Shown here: positions 36,041 through 44,233 of the stretch, in pieces
Position numbering within the stretch: position 1 is the first letter of the stretch
Layout of the letters: every line of letters starts with the position of its first letter
Assembly (NCBI RefSeq): GCF_900538275.1
Contig: NZ_LR130778.1
Span: forward strand, 1,526,001-1,590,000
DNA from: Petrocella atlantisensis
GTDB taxonomy: Bacteria; Bacillota; Clostridia; Lachnospirales; Vallitaleaceae
Direction: 5' to 3'
DNA length: 64,000 bases
Notes under the pieces: generated by a model
The model's input: the letters and a program-made list of their open reading frames with translations, nothing else
Database searches by the model: none
What the model was told of the DNA's origin: nothing
Position numbers and translations under genes: made by a program

Positions 36041-36175
36041 TCGACCATGAAGTTCCTGGAATCAGTATGTGTAATGGAGCAAGTCTGCAAGGATGCAGAC
36101 CGCCGACGTTTGGTGCAGGACGCACCAACAGGAGGCCGTAATTATACATACTGTGGAAGGGTTTTCATGGGACCA
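36041..36175 (+). ncRNA. structured RNA-like repeat, copy B (short form)
   Basis: Same order of conserved segments as copy A at 5431 but without the long extra arm. Pairings: CCATGAA (36045-36051) with TTCATGG (36164-36170); 36063-36075 with 36141-36153 (13 bp, one G-U); hairpin 36083-36088/36095-36100 with loop AAGGAT; hairpin 36110-36116/36122-36128 with loop AGGAC. Two of these stems differ in sequence from copy A yet still pair, the mark of a conserved RNA fold. It lies in a gap of about 430 bp between 35881 and 36318; nothing else in that gap looks like a gene. Confidence 0.68.
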
Positions 36176-36317
36176 CCTTAATAATCACATTAATCATCTA
36201 CTTGTGTTCTATAAAATAGCAAAATTTATATAAGGCTGAATCAGATATCAATATTCTGAGACAGCCCCTTAATTTAAACTCATAGTCATCTTACTACGAT
36301 AGAGTTCTCTTGAACCC

Positions 36318-36722
36318 TTATAACCTATAATCCGCCTGAGCACCTACATCTTTTACCACTGAAGCTTCTTTAGGATTCTGTGCATAAACTTGATAGTGCT
36401 GTATCATCTGATGCCTTTTGAAACCGGGAATACCCGAATCTTCACCCACTCTTGATGTCGCATTACTGTGCTTTATTTCAAGGTTTTCACTTCGACTTCT
36501 ATTAATCGTCGCACCTTGTTCAAAAGCATGACTTGCAGATACCCGATTGGTTTGTTCCTGTGATGCCTTGATGTCATCTGTATTAGGTTTGTTACCTTGC
36601 TCTATTAATAAACCCTTGCTCTCTGTTGGAGGCTGAGTTTTATTACGACCTGTAGTCCTGTCTGATTTTGGCGACACAGACATGCTTTCATATGCACGAA
36701 TACCCATAGACCTGATGTTCAT
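36318..36722 (-). CDS. 134-aa disordered hypothetical protein
   Basis: No family recognised. Low-complexity, polar and charged (RTTGRNKTQPPTESKG, NTDDIKASQEQTNRVSASHA), no TM helix or signal, likely mostly disordered. I chose the ATG at 36722 with GAAGGTGATGG upstream; the frame opens at 36752. It could be a small structural or spore-related protein, but nothing in the sequence shows it. Confidence 0.55.
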   Translation of the reverse strand: MNIRSMGIRAYESMSVSPKSDRTTGRNKTQPPTESKGLLIEQGNKPNTDDIKASQEQTNRVSASHAFEQGATINRSRSENLEIKHSNATSRVGEDSGIPGFKRHQMIQHYQVYAQNPKEASVVKDVGAQADYRL

Positions 36723-36799
36723 TCCATCACCTTCTTTAGTCATCTTATTCAATAACTTTACTATGATTAGAATACCATAGTTATATGAACAATATGTGT

Positions 36800-37219
36800 C
36801 TAAAAGAGACCGTATTCCAACTCAATGGTATAGTCACCACAGACTTGGCAGACATTGATACTTACAATATAAGTACCATCCACAATCCCTTCATTTAACA
36901 GTCGCGGCAAAGTCTTTTCTTCATAAGCCTTCGATAGACTGCTCATAACATACTTCCCCGCCTTAGCAAATAAATAAAAATGGAACTCAAGAAATCGATC
37001 CGAATTGCTCTTATCACTTTTGTTATTATGACAGGCTTCACAACCCTGATCATAATACTCCATAGAAAAATCAACGAGATCACTTTCATGAAGTAGTTCT
37101 AATATTTCTTCCACAGTGATGCCCGAAAGTGGATTGTCTTCATCGTTTAAGAATATGCTGCATTTCTCACTGTCCAATATGATTTTTTTATCCTTGTACA
37201 TCCATTCGTAACTCGACAT
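36800..37219 (-). CDS. 139-aa clostridial hypothetical with two CxxC pairs
   Basis: A small soluble protein with paired cysteines (CEAC near residue 65, CQVC near 125) that may bind zinc or iron-sulfur. N-terminus MSSYEWMYKDKKIILD and ITVEEILELLH. It may belong to DUF3785, a clostridial family, but I am not sure. I chose the ATG at 37219 with AAAGGAG upstream. It is 49 bp downstream of the threonine aldolase gene. Function unknown. Confidence 0.6.
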   Translation of the reverse strand: MSSYEWMYKDKKIILDSEKCSIFLNDEDNPLSGITVEEILELLHESDLVDFSMEYYDQGCEACHNNKSDKSNSDRFLEFHFYLFAKAGKYVMSSLSKAYEEKTLPRLLNEGIVDGTYIVSINVCQVCGDYTIELEYGLF

Positions 37220-37268
37220 TGTTTTGACTCCTTTCATTTACCATAACGTTTATTTAAATGATTATTGT

Positions 37269-38303
37269 TTAATTATTTTGGTTCAGTTCTTTTATTGCCT
37301 TAATAAGATCTTCAACCTCCTCAAGGTTTGTATCAAAAGACGTTACCAATCTAACCATACCGCTTTCTTCTTCCCAAGTCATCTGGTAGAAATAAAAAGT
37401 TGTCAAGAGTCGGTCAATCCATGTCTGTGGCATTTTTACAAACATCATATTCCCATATGGAATACTCATAAATTCAAGTCTTTCAATGTCTTTAATTTCT
37501 TCATAGAGCTTTTTCATCATGTTGTTTGCTTTATGCGCATTTTCAAGATAGAGGTCATCTTTTAAGAAAGCAATGTACTGAGCACTAATATAACGCATCT
37601 TGGACATAAGTTGCATGCCTTGTTTTCTGGTGTATTTTAAACTGTTACTTGTTGACCGATCAAATGAAACAATAGCTTCACCATACATCATGCCGTTTTT
37701 GGCACCACCAAAGGAGAGCACATCAACACCTGTCTCTCCAATCATCTCATCCATACTAATACCCAGAGCAGCTACCCCATTGGCAATCCTAGCACCATCT
37801 ACATGTAATAATAAATCATGGCTATGGGCATAATCGGCTAATGTTTTTATTTCTTCTGTGGTATAAAGCGTTCCAAGTTCAGTAATCTGACTTATAGAAA
37901 TAACTTTGGGTTGATTGTGATGCTCGTTGCCTTTATCCAATAAGAATCTGTCAATGGCTTCAGGTAGCAATTTGCCATTAACATGAGGCACCGTTAAGAG
38001 TTTCGCACCTGTATAACGTTCAAAAGCCCCACATTCATCTACATTAATATGTGCTGTATCCACACAAATTACCGCTTCATAAGATTTAAGCAATGTACTT
38101 AACCCAATGATATTGGCACCTGTTCCATTAAGAACCAAGCTGACTTCACAAGGCTGACTGAAGAGAGCCTTGATTCTATCTATCGCTTCTTTTGTAATCG
38201 GATCATCACCATACGGAATGGCATGTTCCTGATTGGCTTTAACAATCGCTTCCATTATTTTAGGGTGTACACTGGCTGTATTGTCACTTTTAAAAGTCTT
38301 CAT
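37269..38303 (-). CDS. low-specificity L-threonine aldolase family protein
   Basis: PLP enzyme of 344 aa, cleaving threonine or allo-threonine to glycine and acetaldehyde (or a related beta-hydroxy amino acid). Seen: KSDNTASVHPKIMEAI at the start, LLHVDGARIANG (PLP aspartate region) and the Schiff-base lysine in SFGGAKNGMMYGEA. I chose the ATG at 38303, preceded by GGAGACC. No operon partner with a related role; the next gene upstream is the acyl-carrier-like pair beyond a terminator. Confidence 0.88.
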   Translation of the reverse strand: MKTFKSDNTASVHPKIMEAIVKANQEHAIPYGDDPITKEAIDRIKALFSQPCEVSLVLNGTGANIIGLSTLLKSYEAVICVDTAHINVDECGAFERYTGAKLLTVPHVNGKLLPEAIDRFLLDKGNEHHNQPKVISISQITELGTLYTTEEIKTLADYAHSHDLLLHVDGARIANGVAALGISMDEMIGETGVDVLSFGGAKNGMMYGEAIVSFDRSTSNSLKYTRKQGMQLMSKMRYISAQYIAFLKDDLYLENAHKANNMMKKLYEEIKDIERLEFMSIPYGNMMFVKMPQTWIDRLLTTFYFYQMTWEEESGMVRLVTSFDTNLEEVEDLIKAIKELNQNN

Positions 38304-38442
38304 ATTGGGTCTCCATTCTGTTTTGTCATCCTGAATGTCTTCACTTTTCACATTCTACTTTAACCTTCTTTAATTATATCATAATCATGGTTTTTTGAAG
38401 CATTTTCTTTGAGTAAAGCAAGAAAAGGTCTTCTCGAGAGCT

Positions 38443-38471
38443 AAAAAAAGGTCAAGACCATCGTCTCAACC
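38443..38471 (-). terminator. terminator after the acyl-carrier-like gene
   Basis: A 9-bp stem with two G-U pairs (38450-38458/38463-38471), loop GATG on the minus strand, then seven T residues (38443-38449). It starts 15 bp past the stop of the gene at 38486. Confidence 0.82.
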
Positions 38472-38485
38472 CTAACATTTTCATA

Positions 38486-38716
38486 CTATAATATTTCTTT
38501 TAAATAACTGATTAAGTGTTTAACTTTTTTGAATTGACTGTAATCAAGATTTACCAAGTCGATATCATATTCTGCTTCTAATGCTTCAAGTACCTCCACC
38601 AAATCATCTTCATCCATTTGAAGATCATCTTCAAAATCCATAGATGTACTGACTTCATTTGGGTCACCATGCCCAATGACTTCTGCAATTATGCCTTTAA
38701 CCACGTCTGTTATCAT
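38486..38716 (-). CDS. acyl-carrier-protein-like protein lacking the phosphopantetheine serine
   Basis: A 76-aa helical protein with the ACP pattern: VVKGIIAEVIG in helix 1 and EVLEALEAEYDI in helix 2. The DSL attachment motif should come at the start of helix 2; here it reads MDEDDLVEV, so the serine that carries 4'-phosphopantetheine is replaced by glutamate or aspartate. It cannot be a normal acyl carrier. It is 3 bp from a 62-aa gene upstream, so the two are coupled. It may be an ACP-like partner or regulator, function unknown. Confidence 0.7.
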   Translation of the reverse strand: MITDVVKGIIAEVIGHGDPNEVSTSMDFEDDLQMDEDDLVEVLEALEAEYDIDLVNLDYSQFKKVKHLISYLKEIL

Positions 38717-38719
38717 AGT

Positions 38720-38908
38720 TTACTCCTCATATTCATAATCATATTCATCAAAATCGTAATCTTCGTACTTTACATTTTTAACAACTTGTCTTGAGGGCTT
38801 TTTAATTTTTTTTGGCATTTTTTCGTCTGTTTGCAACCTCAAATTACGTCTTCTTCTCTCTTTTTGAATAAGAAATGTTTCAAAATCCAATGGTTCTTGC
38901 CTTTCCAT
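38720..38908 (-). CDS. 62-aa charged hypothetical protein
   Basis: No family recognised. A basic middle (KERRRRNLRL, KMPKKIKKPSRQ) is followed by an acidic tyrosine-rich tail (YEDYDFDEYDYEYEE). Such a split of charge is seen in nucleic-acid- or partner-binding peptides. Its stop is 3 bp before the start of the serine-less ACP-like gene, so the two are probably partners. GAGGAGAG precedes the ATG. Confidence 0.6.
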   Translation of the reverse strand: MERQEPLDFETFLIQKERRRRNLRLQTDEKMPKKIKKPSRQVVKNVKYEDYDFDEYDYEYEE

Positions 38909-39142
38909 TTTTCTCTCCTCGTTGAAAATCGTTTACGCCATTAGCTTAGTCACCCATTTTTCAAAGCTACATAAGATCCCCTGAATGGTAATCCCATATA
39001 AGAACGGGCTCAGAGCCCTATTCCCATATTTTCATTATAATCAATGATTCAAACTAGTCAAGCATTATTTTATCTTCTAAAATGGTATCTATAATGAATG
39101 TAAAAAAAAGACCTAGAGAAGAATAAAGAGAAAAACAAAGAC

Positions 39143-39177
39143 AAAAAAATATACCTCAAATCCAAAGAATGTGAGGT
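39143..39177 (-). terminator. terminator of the DUF4173 gene
   Basis: Hairpin with a 6-bp core stem (39153-39158/39172-39177), followed on the minus strand by TATATTTTTTT. It lies about 30 bp past the DUF4173 stop. Confidence 0.6.
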
Positions 39178-39207
39178 GATTTCTTATTACTTCTAAATAT
39201 ATGTATA

Positions 39208-40674
39208 TTAATGATCTGTTGGTGTGACGGATAAGGGGAAAAGTTGTTTTTTGGCTTCACTGGCCGATGCTATACTTTTACTATATCTGTGGTTATATTC
39301 AAAAAACCATTTTTCTTCCTTATTCAGAATGATGTCTAGAATTCGCCCTTCATAGGCTTGCATCGTCACATCAATTTCCATCTTTTCCCCATGTGTGTTC
39401 ATATATTCAATCAAATCCGGCATAGCATCTTCAGATAACGTTGTTAAATAATACAAATCTAATTTACCTGTCACTTCATATTGTCTTAAGTTATTACGAA
39501 CAATCACGGCATCAATGTTCACAAAGCTGATGACCAGATAATAGACAAGTCCAACCATAATTCCCCATTCAATCACCTTATAATTCGGCTTCCAGATTCC
39601 AAGCGCTATTAAGCTCATAAAAATCGCCATAAAGAGAAGAATTAAGTAAACATAAAGCCTAAGCCTCGTGTAACCATACATCGATTCGTAAAGGAACATC
39701 TTGTAAAATGAAGAAGCCATCATAATATAAGTGCAAATAACAGTCACTGTAAGACTCATTCGAATGGCCAAACTGCTTTTCACAAATTTCTTCACAAATA
39801 ACACACCCATAGTATTTAGTATACTTAGTACTAAAAGTTCAAAAAAGCCTTCTCTCGCATAACTGGCATAATCGTAGTTTTTTAGCAATTCTGTGGATTG
39901 AGCCAGAAAAAGAAATCGAATCTGTACATACGCAAAGATTACATAGAGTAGATTCAAAAGCAACAAAACAGTAACACCAACCAAAACCGGAATGACTTCA
40001 TGGTTTACTACAGGCGAAACACCGATTTCTCCTTTTTCCATTTTCATTTGATTTGATCGAATCAAGTAGATACTTAGCCCATAGAAGAAACAAGCTATGA
40101 TGATAAAGACAAAAATCCTTTCAACAGTATCCCATATGATATCCGTTTCTAGAAATTCAAACCCTTGATGCATAAGCTCTCCAAACGCAGCATCGGCACT
40201 GGTCATCAATGCAGATGCAACCAACAATATAGGAAGTGCTATAACTAAGCCTATACCGATTTGCTTAAAAATACCGGCATGTTTATTGTAGGCTTTTGAA
40301 CCATGATTGAAATACTTAAAAAAGTTAGACAGTGCACCTACAAAATGATTAATCCCTTCTACTAAATATGTTGGCCATTTAAAGGTTACATGACTATAAC
40401 TTAAAGTCATGAGCAAACCGATTAATAAAAGTGCTGATAAAACTCTAATAATATCCACAGTTGTAACCGCAAAATTAAGACTGAGTATAATGACATATGC
40501 ACTCACATAGAAAAACACTTTCCCTACTGGTAGCTTTGCTTCTTTTTTAAAATGCCACACAGCAGCAACCGTCAGAACTGTAACCATAAAAACCGAAATA
40601 CCAAAATCTTGATCCACAAAAAACAGTGTTGACATTAAAGCAATAACCGTTGCATATATCCATGATTTTGACAT
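39208..40674 (-). CDS. DUF4173 multi-pass membrane protein
   Basis: A 488-aa protein with about eleven predicted TM helices and a soluble tail of about 80 residues. Its sequence pattern (SADAAFGELM, EREGFFELL-like stretch with YASYAREGFFELLVL) fits the DUF4153/DUF4173 family, of unknown function. I chose the ATG at 40674, with GAGGAGG upstream. Its start overlaps the end of the XRE regulator by a few bases, so it belongs to the DUF2975-XRE-DUF4173 operon. Confidence 0.75.
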   Translation of the reverse strand: MSKSWIYATVIALMSTLFFVDQDFGISVFMVTVLTVAAVWHFKKEAKLPVGKVFFYVSAYVIILSLNFAVTTVDIIRVLSALLLIGLLMTLSYSHVTFKWPTYLVEGINHFVGALSNFFKYFNHGSKAYNKHAGIFKQIGIGLVIALPILLVASALMTSADAAFGELMHQGFEFLETDIIWDTVERIFVFIIIACFFYGLSIYLIRSNQMKMEKGEIGVSPVVNHEVIPVLVGVTVLLLLNLLYVIFAYVQIRFLFLAQSTELLKNYDYASYAREGFFELLVLSILNTMGVLFVKKFVKSSLAIRMSLTVTVICTYIMMASSFYKMFLYESMYGYTRLRLYVYLILLFMAIFMSLIALGIWKPNYKVIEWGIMVGLVYYLVISFVNIDAVIVRNNLRQYEVTGKLDLYYLTTLSEDAMPDLIEYMNTHGEKMEIDVTMQAYEGRILDIILNKEEKWFFEYNHRYSKSIASASEAKKQLFPLSVTPTDH

Positions 40675-40675
40675 A

Positions 40676-40888
40676 TTATAAATCCTCCTCTTCATAAACC
40701 AACAGGTCGCCCGGTTGGCAGTTTAACACTTCACATATTTTTTCCAAGGTAGAAAACCGTATGGCCTTGGCTTTATTGTTTTTTAGAATAGAAAGATTAG
40801 CATTGGATATACCCACTTGCTCGGCAAGTTCCCCAAGACCCATCTTCCTTTTTGCCATCATCACGTCCAAATTCACCATGATACCCAT
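40676..40888 (-). CDS. small XRE-family regulator, YozG-like
   Basis: A 70-aa single helix-turn-helix protein (MAKRKMGLGELAEQVGISNA, LSILKNNKAKAIRFSTLEKI). This Cro/CI type regularly accompanies DUF2975 membrane proteins, as in the B. subtilis YozG type. AAGGAGATG precedes the ATG. It lies 12 bp after the DUF2975 gene and directly before the DUF4173 gene. Probably regulates the operon from the promoter above 41400. Confidence 0.88.
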   Translation of the reverse strand: MGIMVNLDVMMAKRKMGLGELAEQVGISNANLSILKNNKAKAIRFSTLEKICEVLNCQPGDLLVYEEEDL

Positions 40889-40900
40889 TGTGTCATCTCC

Positions 40901-41362
40901 TTAGATTGTCAGATCATTTTCATTTTTATAATGAATCGCTTCCTCAAATACATCAGCAAGGACAAAGCAAAACAAGGCTGCCAAAGCAAACACAAAAATC
41001 ACAATCAAGGTAAGAAAAGTAAAAAAGAAAATGGCTTTTGTTGTAAATATAATCCCAATAATAAATGCCGATACCCCAATACGTTTTAGACTTGTAACAT
41101 TTCTCATAATAAACGGGGTATTGGCCACACAAGAATCAAAAATACGTCTAAGTTCATACAAAACAGCCAGGGCTAATAATCCACTTGCGTACAGTACGCC
41201 TAGAAAATAATTTCTAACAAAGGTAATCCCTGTAAATGCAAAAGCATAATTAATATAATCGGCTACGATCCAAGGCAAAAAGATCAAACTGATTACTGCC
41301 ACAACCATCAGCAAGACCATAAGGACACTTAATATTCTTGGTAACCATACTCTTTTCTTCAT
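40901..41362 (-). CDS. DUF2975 membrane protein
   Basis: A 153-aa protein with four predicted TM helices. The pairing with a small XRE regulator is the standard DUF2975 context. Function unknown; family members are linked to stress or differentiation. Lead gene of the DUF2975-XRE-DUF4173 operon, with a good promoter upstream. Confidence 0.82.
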   Translation of the reverse strand: MKKRVWLPRILSVLMVLLMVVAVISLIFLPWIVADYINYAFAFTGITFVRNYFLGVLYASGLLALAVLYELRRIFDSCVANTPFIMRNVTSLKRIGVSAFIIGIIFTTKAIFFFTFLTLIVIFVFALAALFCFVLADVFEEAIHYKNENDLTI

Positions 41363-41417
41363 AATACCACCTCATTTGTTATTTTCGCTGTTACTTTCAG
41401 CATTTTTATTTATAGCT

Positions 41418-41446
41418 ATAATAGCATATATTTTTTCTTTTATCAA
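41418..41446 (-). promoter_or_regulatory. sigma-A promoter of the DUF2975 operon
   Basis: On the minus strand, TTGATA (41441-41446), a 17-bp spacer and TATTAT (41418-41423), about 55 bp above the DUF2975 start. Confidence 0.7.
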
Positions 41447-41641
41447 TACATTTTTATTGTTTATCGATATAATTTTATTGAAAAAGGTCTAACTCTTGAT
41501 TCAAAACTCTTAAGGAACCCCTCTGGATCAGTATGGTCGTATATGGATAATTATGTTATAATAACGGTTAATGTGAAGATTCAACTATATAGTTTTGACA
41601 TATTAACCATTACTTAAAAATAAAAAATTAGAGGTGAAACT

Positions 41642-42673
41642 ATGAGCGAAATAAAACTAACAGAATATAGCCATGGCGCGGGTTGTGGTTGCAAAATCTC
41701 TCCTGCCATTTTAGATACAATTCTAGAGACTTCAAGACCTATCATTCCGGATCCAAAGCTTCTAGTAGGCAACAGCAGTAAGGATGATGCCGCTGCGTAT
41801 GACCTTGGCAATGGTACTTCCGTCCTTAGTACAACGGATTTTTTTATGCCCATTACAGATGATCCTTTTACCTTCGGTAGAATATCCGCTACCAACGCAC
41901 TCAGTGATATTTACGCCATGGGTGGTAAGCCATTAATGGCTATTGCTATCTTAGGATGGCCCCTTGATAAATTGGCGCCAGAGATTGCACGGGATGTTAT
42001 TGATGGTGGCCGAAGTGCTTGTGAGGAAGCCGGCATTCCATTAGCCGGTGGGCATTCTATTGACTCGCCTGAGCCTATTTTCGGTCTGGCTGTTACAGGC
42101 ATTGTTAATAATCATCAGCTTAAGCAAAACAATAAAGCCAAAGCAGACTGTAATATCTTTCTAACAAAGCCTCTTGGTATCGGCATTCTAACTACGGCTC
42201 AAAAACGTAAAAAAATCGAAGACGGTCATATTGATGCTGCTATAGAAGCTATGTGCACCTTGAATAAAATTGGTGGTGAATTGGCTACTATTGATGGCGT
42301 TGTTGCTTTAACGGACGTAACAGGTTTTGGACTTCTAGGTCATTTGACTGAGATCTGTGAAGGCAGTGGTATATCCGCTCAAATTCAATTTGACCAAGTA
42401 CCTTTTTTACCAAACACCAAGAAATACCTATCTCTTGGTTGTATTTCCGGCGGTACACGCAACAACTTTAAGAGCTATGGTCATAAAATCGCACCTATGA
42501 CAGAAGATCAACAGCATCTGCTCTGTGATGCTCAGACGTCCGGTGGTTTATTGGCGATTGTTGAAGATGAGAGCACCGCTGCATTTTTAGAAATAACCGC
42601 TAAAGCCGGCTTAGATCTTAAACCTATTGGTCGTACCACGTCCCTTGGTCAACACTTTGTCACTGTGGTATAG
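41642..42673 (+). CDS. selD: selenide, water dikinase (selenophosphate synthetase)
   Basis: Makes selenophosphate from selenide and ATP. Seen: the reactive cysteine motif [11 protein letters not shown] (about 11-21; the cysteine form, not selenocysteine), then [22 protein letters not shown] and [15 protein letters not shown], the ATP-binding signature. 343 aa, typical. GAGGTG precedes the ATG. mnmH starts 11 bp later. Because the window has no selA, selB or tRNA-Sec, the visible use of selenophosphate is tRNA selenation. Confidence 0.95.
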   Translation: MSEIKLTEYSHGAGCGCKISPAILDTILETSRPIIPDPKLLVGNSSKDDAAAYDLGNGTSVLSTTDFFMPITDDPFTFGRISATNALSDIYAMGGKPLMAIAILGWPLDKLAPEIARDVIDGGRSACEEAGIPLAGGHSIDSPEPIFGLAVTGIVNNHQLKQNNKAKADCNIFLTKPLGIGILTTAQKRKKIEDGHIDAAIEAMCTLNKIGGELATIDGVVALTDVTGFGLLGHLTEICEGSGISAQIQFDQVPFLPNTKKYLSLGCISGGTRNNFKSYGHKIAPMTEDQQHLLCDAQTSGGLLAIVEDESTAAFLEITAKAGLDLKPIGRTTSLGQHFVTVV

Positions 42674-42684
42674 AGGGTATGTCT

Positions 42685-43773
42685 ATGGAAACCAGCCATG
42701 ATTTCTTAAGCATTGTTCTTGATGAGCGTCCATTGATTGATGTTCGAGCACCGATTGAATTTCAAAAAGGTGCTTTTAAGCATGCTGTGAATCTACCGAT
42801 TATGAACGACGAAGAGCGACATGCTGTTGGTATTAAGTATAAGGAAGATGGGAATGCTGCCGCCACCGACCTAGGTTACAATCTTGTCAGCGGAGAAGTC
42901 AAAGCATCACGAGTCACGGCTTGGATTCAGTTTATTGAAGAAAACCCCACGGCTATGTTGTATTGTTTTCGTGGTGGTTCTAGATCTAGAATCAGTCAAG
43001 AATGGCTTCATGATGCCGGCAAAGATATTATTCGTCTTGAAGGTGGTTATAAAGCCTTCAGGCAATACTTACTCTCAGAGCTTATGCCCCGGGCACAAAT
43101 AGCCAAGCCCATTATATTAGGTGGCTGCACTGGTTCCGGCAAAACTTTAATATTAAAAGACCTTAAAAATGCCATCGATCTAGAAGCCATCGCTCACCAT
43201 CGTGGTTCCTCCTTTGGTCACCATATAGATGAACAACCTACGCAAATCGACTTTGAGAACAACCTGGCCTATGCCTTGATTCAACACAAGTCAAAAGGCT
43301 ATAAACATGTCATCTTGGAAGATGAAGGTAAAAATGTTGGCAAAAGATTCCTTCCTACCGATTTGGTCGCCCATTATAAAACAGGTGACTATGTAATTGT
43401 AGAAATCCCCCTAGAAGAAAGGGTGCAGATTACCTTACAAGAATATGTGATTGAATCTCAAGCCCATCATATTGAGCGATTTGGTGAAGGTCAAGGTTTG
43501 AAGCTCTGGTATGATTATATTCTCGCCAGTATGCATCGCCTCGAGAAAAGATTTGGTGGTGATCGACTGAAGATTGTGGTCGAACTTTTCAAAGAAGCCT
43601 ATGACACACAAGTGATTAGTGGCACTTATATATGCCACGAACCATGGATTACTATGTTTCTTAGAGACTACTATGATCCAATGTACAACTTCCAAATGTC
43701 TAAAGTACAACACCATGTAGTTTTCAAAGGTAATAGGGATGATGTTCACAGCTATTTGGAAGCACTAGATTAG
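42685..43773 (+). CDS. mnmH: tRNA 2-selenouridine synthase
   Basis: Replaces sulfur by selenium at the wobble 2-thiouridine of tRNAs, using selenophosphate. Seen: an N-terminal rhodanese domain with the active cysteine in YCFRGGSRSR (about residue 94) and a C-terminal P-loop domain (GGCTGSGKT, about 146-154). 362 aa from the ATG at 42685. AGAGGG stands 7 nt before that ATG, whereas the one at 42679 abuts it. Directly after selD, with a terminator following. Confidence 0.93.
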   Translation: METSHDFLSIVLDERPLIDVRAPIEFQKGAFKHAVNLPIMNDEERHAVGIKYKEDGNAAATDLGYNLVSGEVKASRVTAWIQFIEENPTAMLYCFRGGSRSRISQEWLHDAGKDIIRLEGGYKAFRQYLLSELMPRAQIAKPIILGGCTGSGKTLILKDLKNAIDLEAIAHHRGSSFGHHIDEQPTQIDFENNLAYALIQHKSKGYKHVILEDEGKNVGKRFLPTDLVAHYKTGDYVIVEIPLEERVQITLQEYVIESQAHHIERFGEGQGLKLWYDYILASMHRLEKRFGGDRLKIVVELFKEAYDTQVISGTYICHEPWITMFLRDYYDPMYNFQMSKVQHHVVFKGNRDDVHSYLEALD

Positions 43774-43791
43774 ATTAAGTCAAAGCCAATA

Positions 43792-43819
43792 AAAAAAGGT
43801 GCTTATAAGCACCTTTTTT
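43792..43819. terminator. bidirectional terminator after mnmH
   Basis: A 14-bp perfect palindromic hairpin with A- and T-rich ends (43792-43805/43806-43819). It serves the mnmH end and can act on the convergent yedF gene. Confidence 0.85.
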
Positions 43820-43840
43820 ACGTATATCAGTAAGCCAATT

Positions 43841-43863
43841 TCGACCATGAAGTTCCTAGAATA
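43841..43863 (+). repeat. truncated third copy of the structured RNA repeat
   Basis: Twenty-odd bases match the first segment of copies A and B (the GACCATGAAGTTCCT box), with one G-to-A change in the following CCTGGAA. The rest of the element is missing; the yedF stop codon follows within 5 bp. It shows that the element is dispersed and can be reduced to its 5' end. Confidence 0.6.
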
Positions 43864-43867
43864 TACC

Positions 43868-44203
43868 TCATATCGTTATAACCTTTTTTGCCTTCATCAT
43901 GATGTCAACAATCTCTTCCATATTAGAAATACGTCCGGTGGTCATAGATGCACGCATATCATAAGCATCTATACAGGTACCACATGCAATGATTTCCACA
44001 CCCTTTTCATCTAAACCATGCATCACATCCATATAGCCATTTTCTTTAGATAAAAGTCTGACACCTGAGTTATAGAGTATAACGAGTTCCGGACTTTCTC
44101 TTCTTGCCCATAGTTTTTTCAAAAATGCGCCCATTAGTTTATGTCCTAAATCATCATCACCTGAACCCATTTTATCGCTATTAATTACAATTATATTTTT
44201 CAT
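43868..44203 (-). CDS. yedF: YedF-like selenium-metabolism protein, DsrE domain only
   Basis: A 111-aa protein matching the C-terminal DsrE-like part of the TIGR03527 YedF family (IVINSDKMGSGDDDLGHKLM, ILYNSGVRLL, IIACGTCIDAYDM, TGRISNMEEIVDIM). Family members usually also have an N-terminal TusA-like domain; it is absent here. The ATG at 44203 has GGAGATACT upstream. It sits by selD and mnmH, in opposite orientation, consistent with a selenium role. The enzymatic function of YedF is unproven. Confidence 0.82.
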   Translation of the reverse strand: MKNIIVINSDKMGSGDDDLGHKLMGAFLKKLWARRESPELVILYNSGVRLLSKENGYMDVMHGLDEKGVEIIACGTCIDAYDMRASMTTGRISNMEEIVDIMMKAKKVITI

Positions 44204-44233
44204 AGTATCTCCAAATTCATTTAATTTTATCAA

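Noticed and set aside
36230-36270. IS terminal repeat (GAGACAGCCCC) beside copy B
   Set aside because: A similar CTGTCTCAAAA lies near 4886, but the match is short and a common terminator-like motif in Firmicutes.
41642-42673. selenocysteine codon in selD
   Set aside because: The reactive position reads cysteine (TGT/TGC codons); there is no in-frame TGA.
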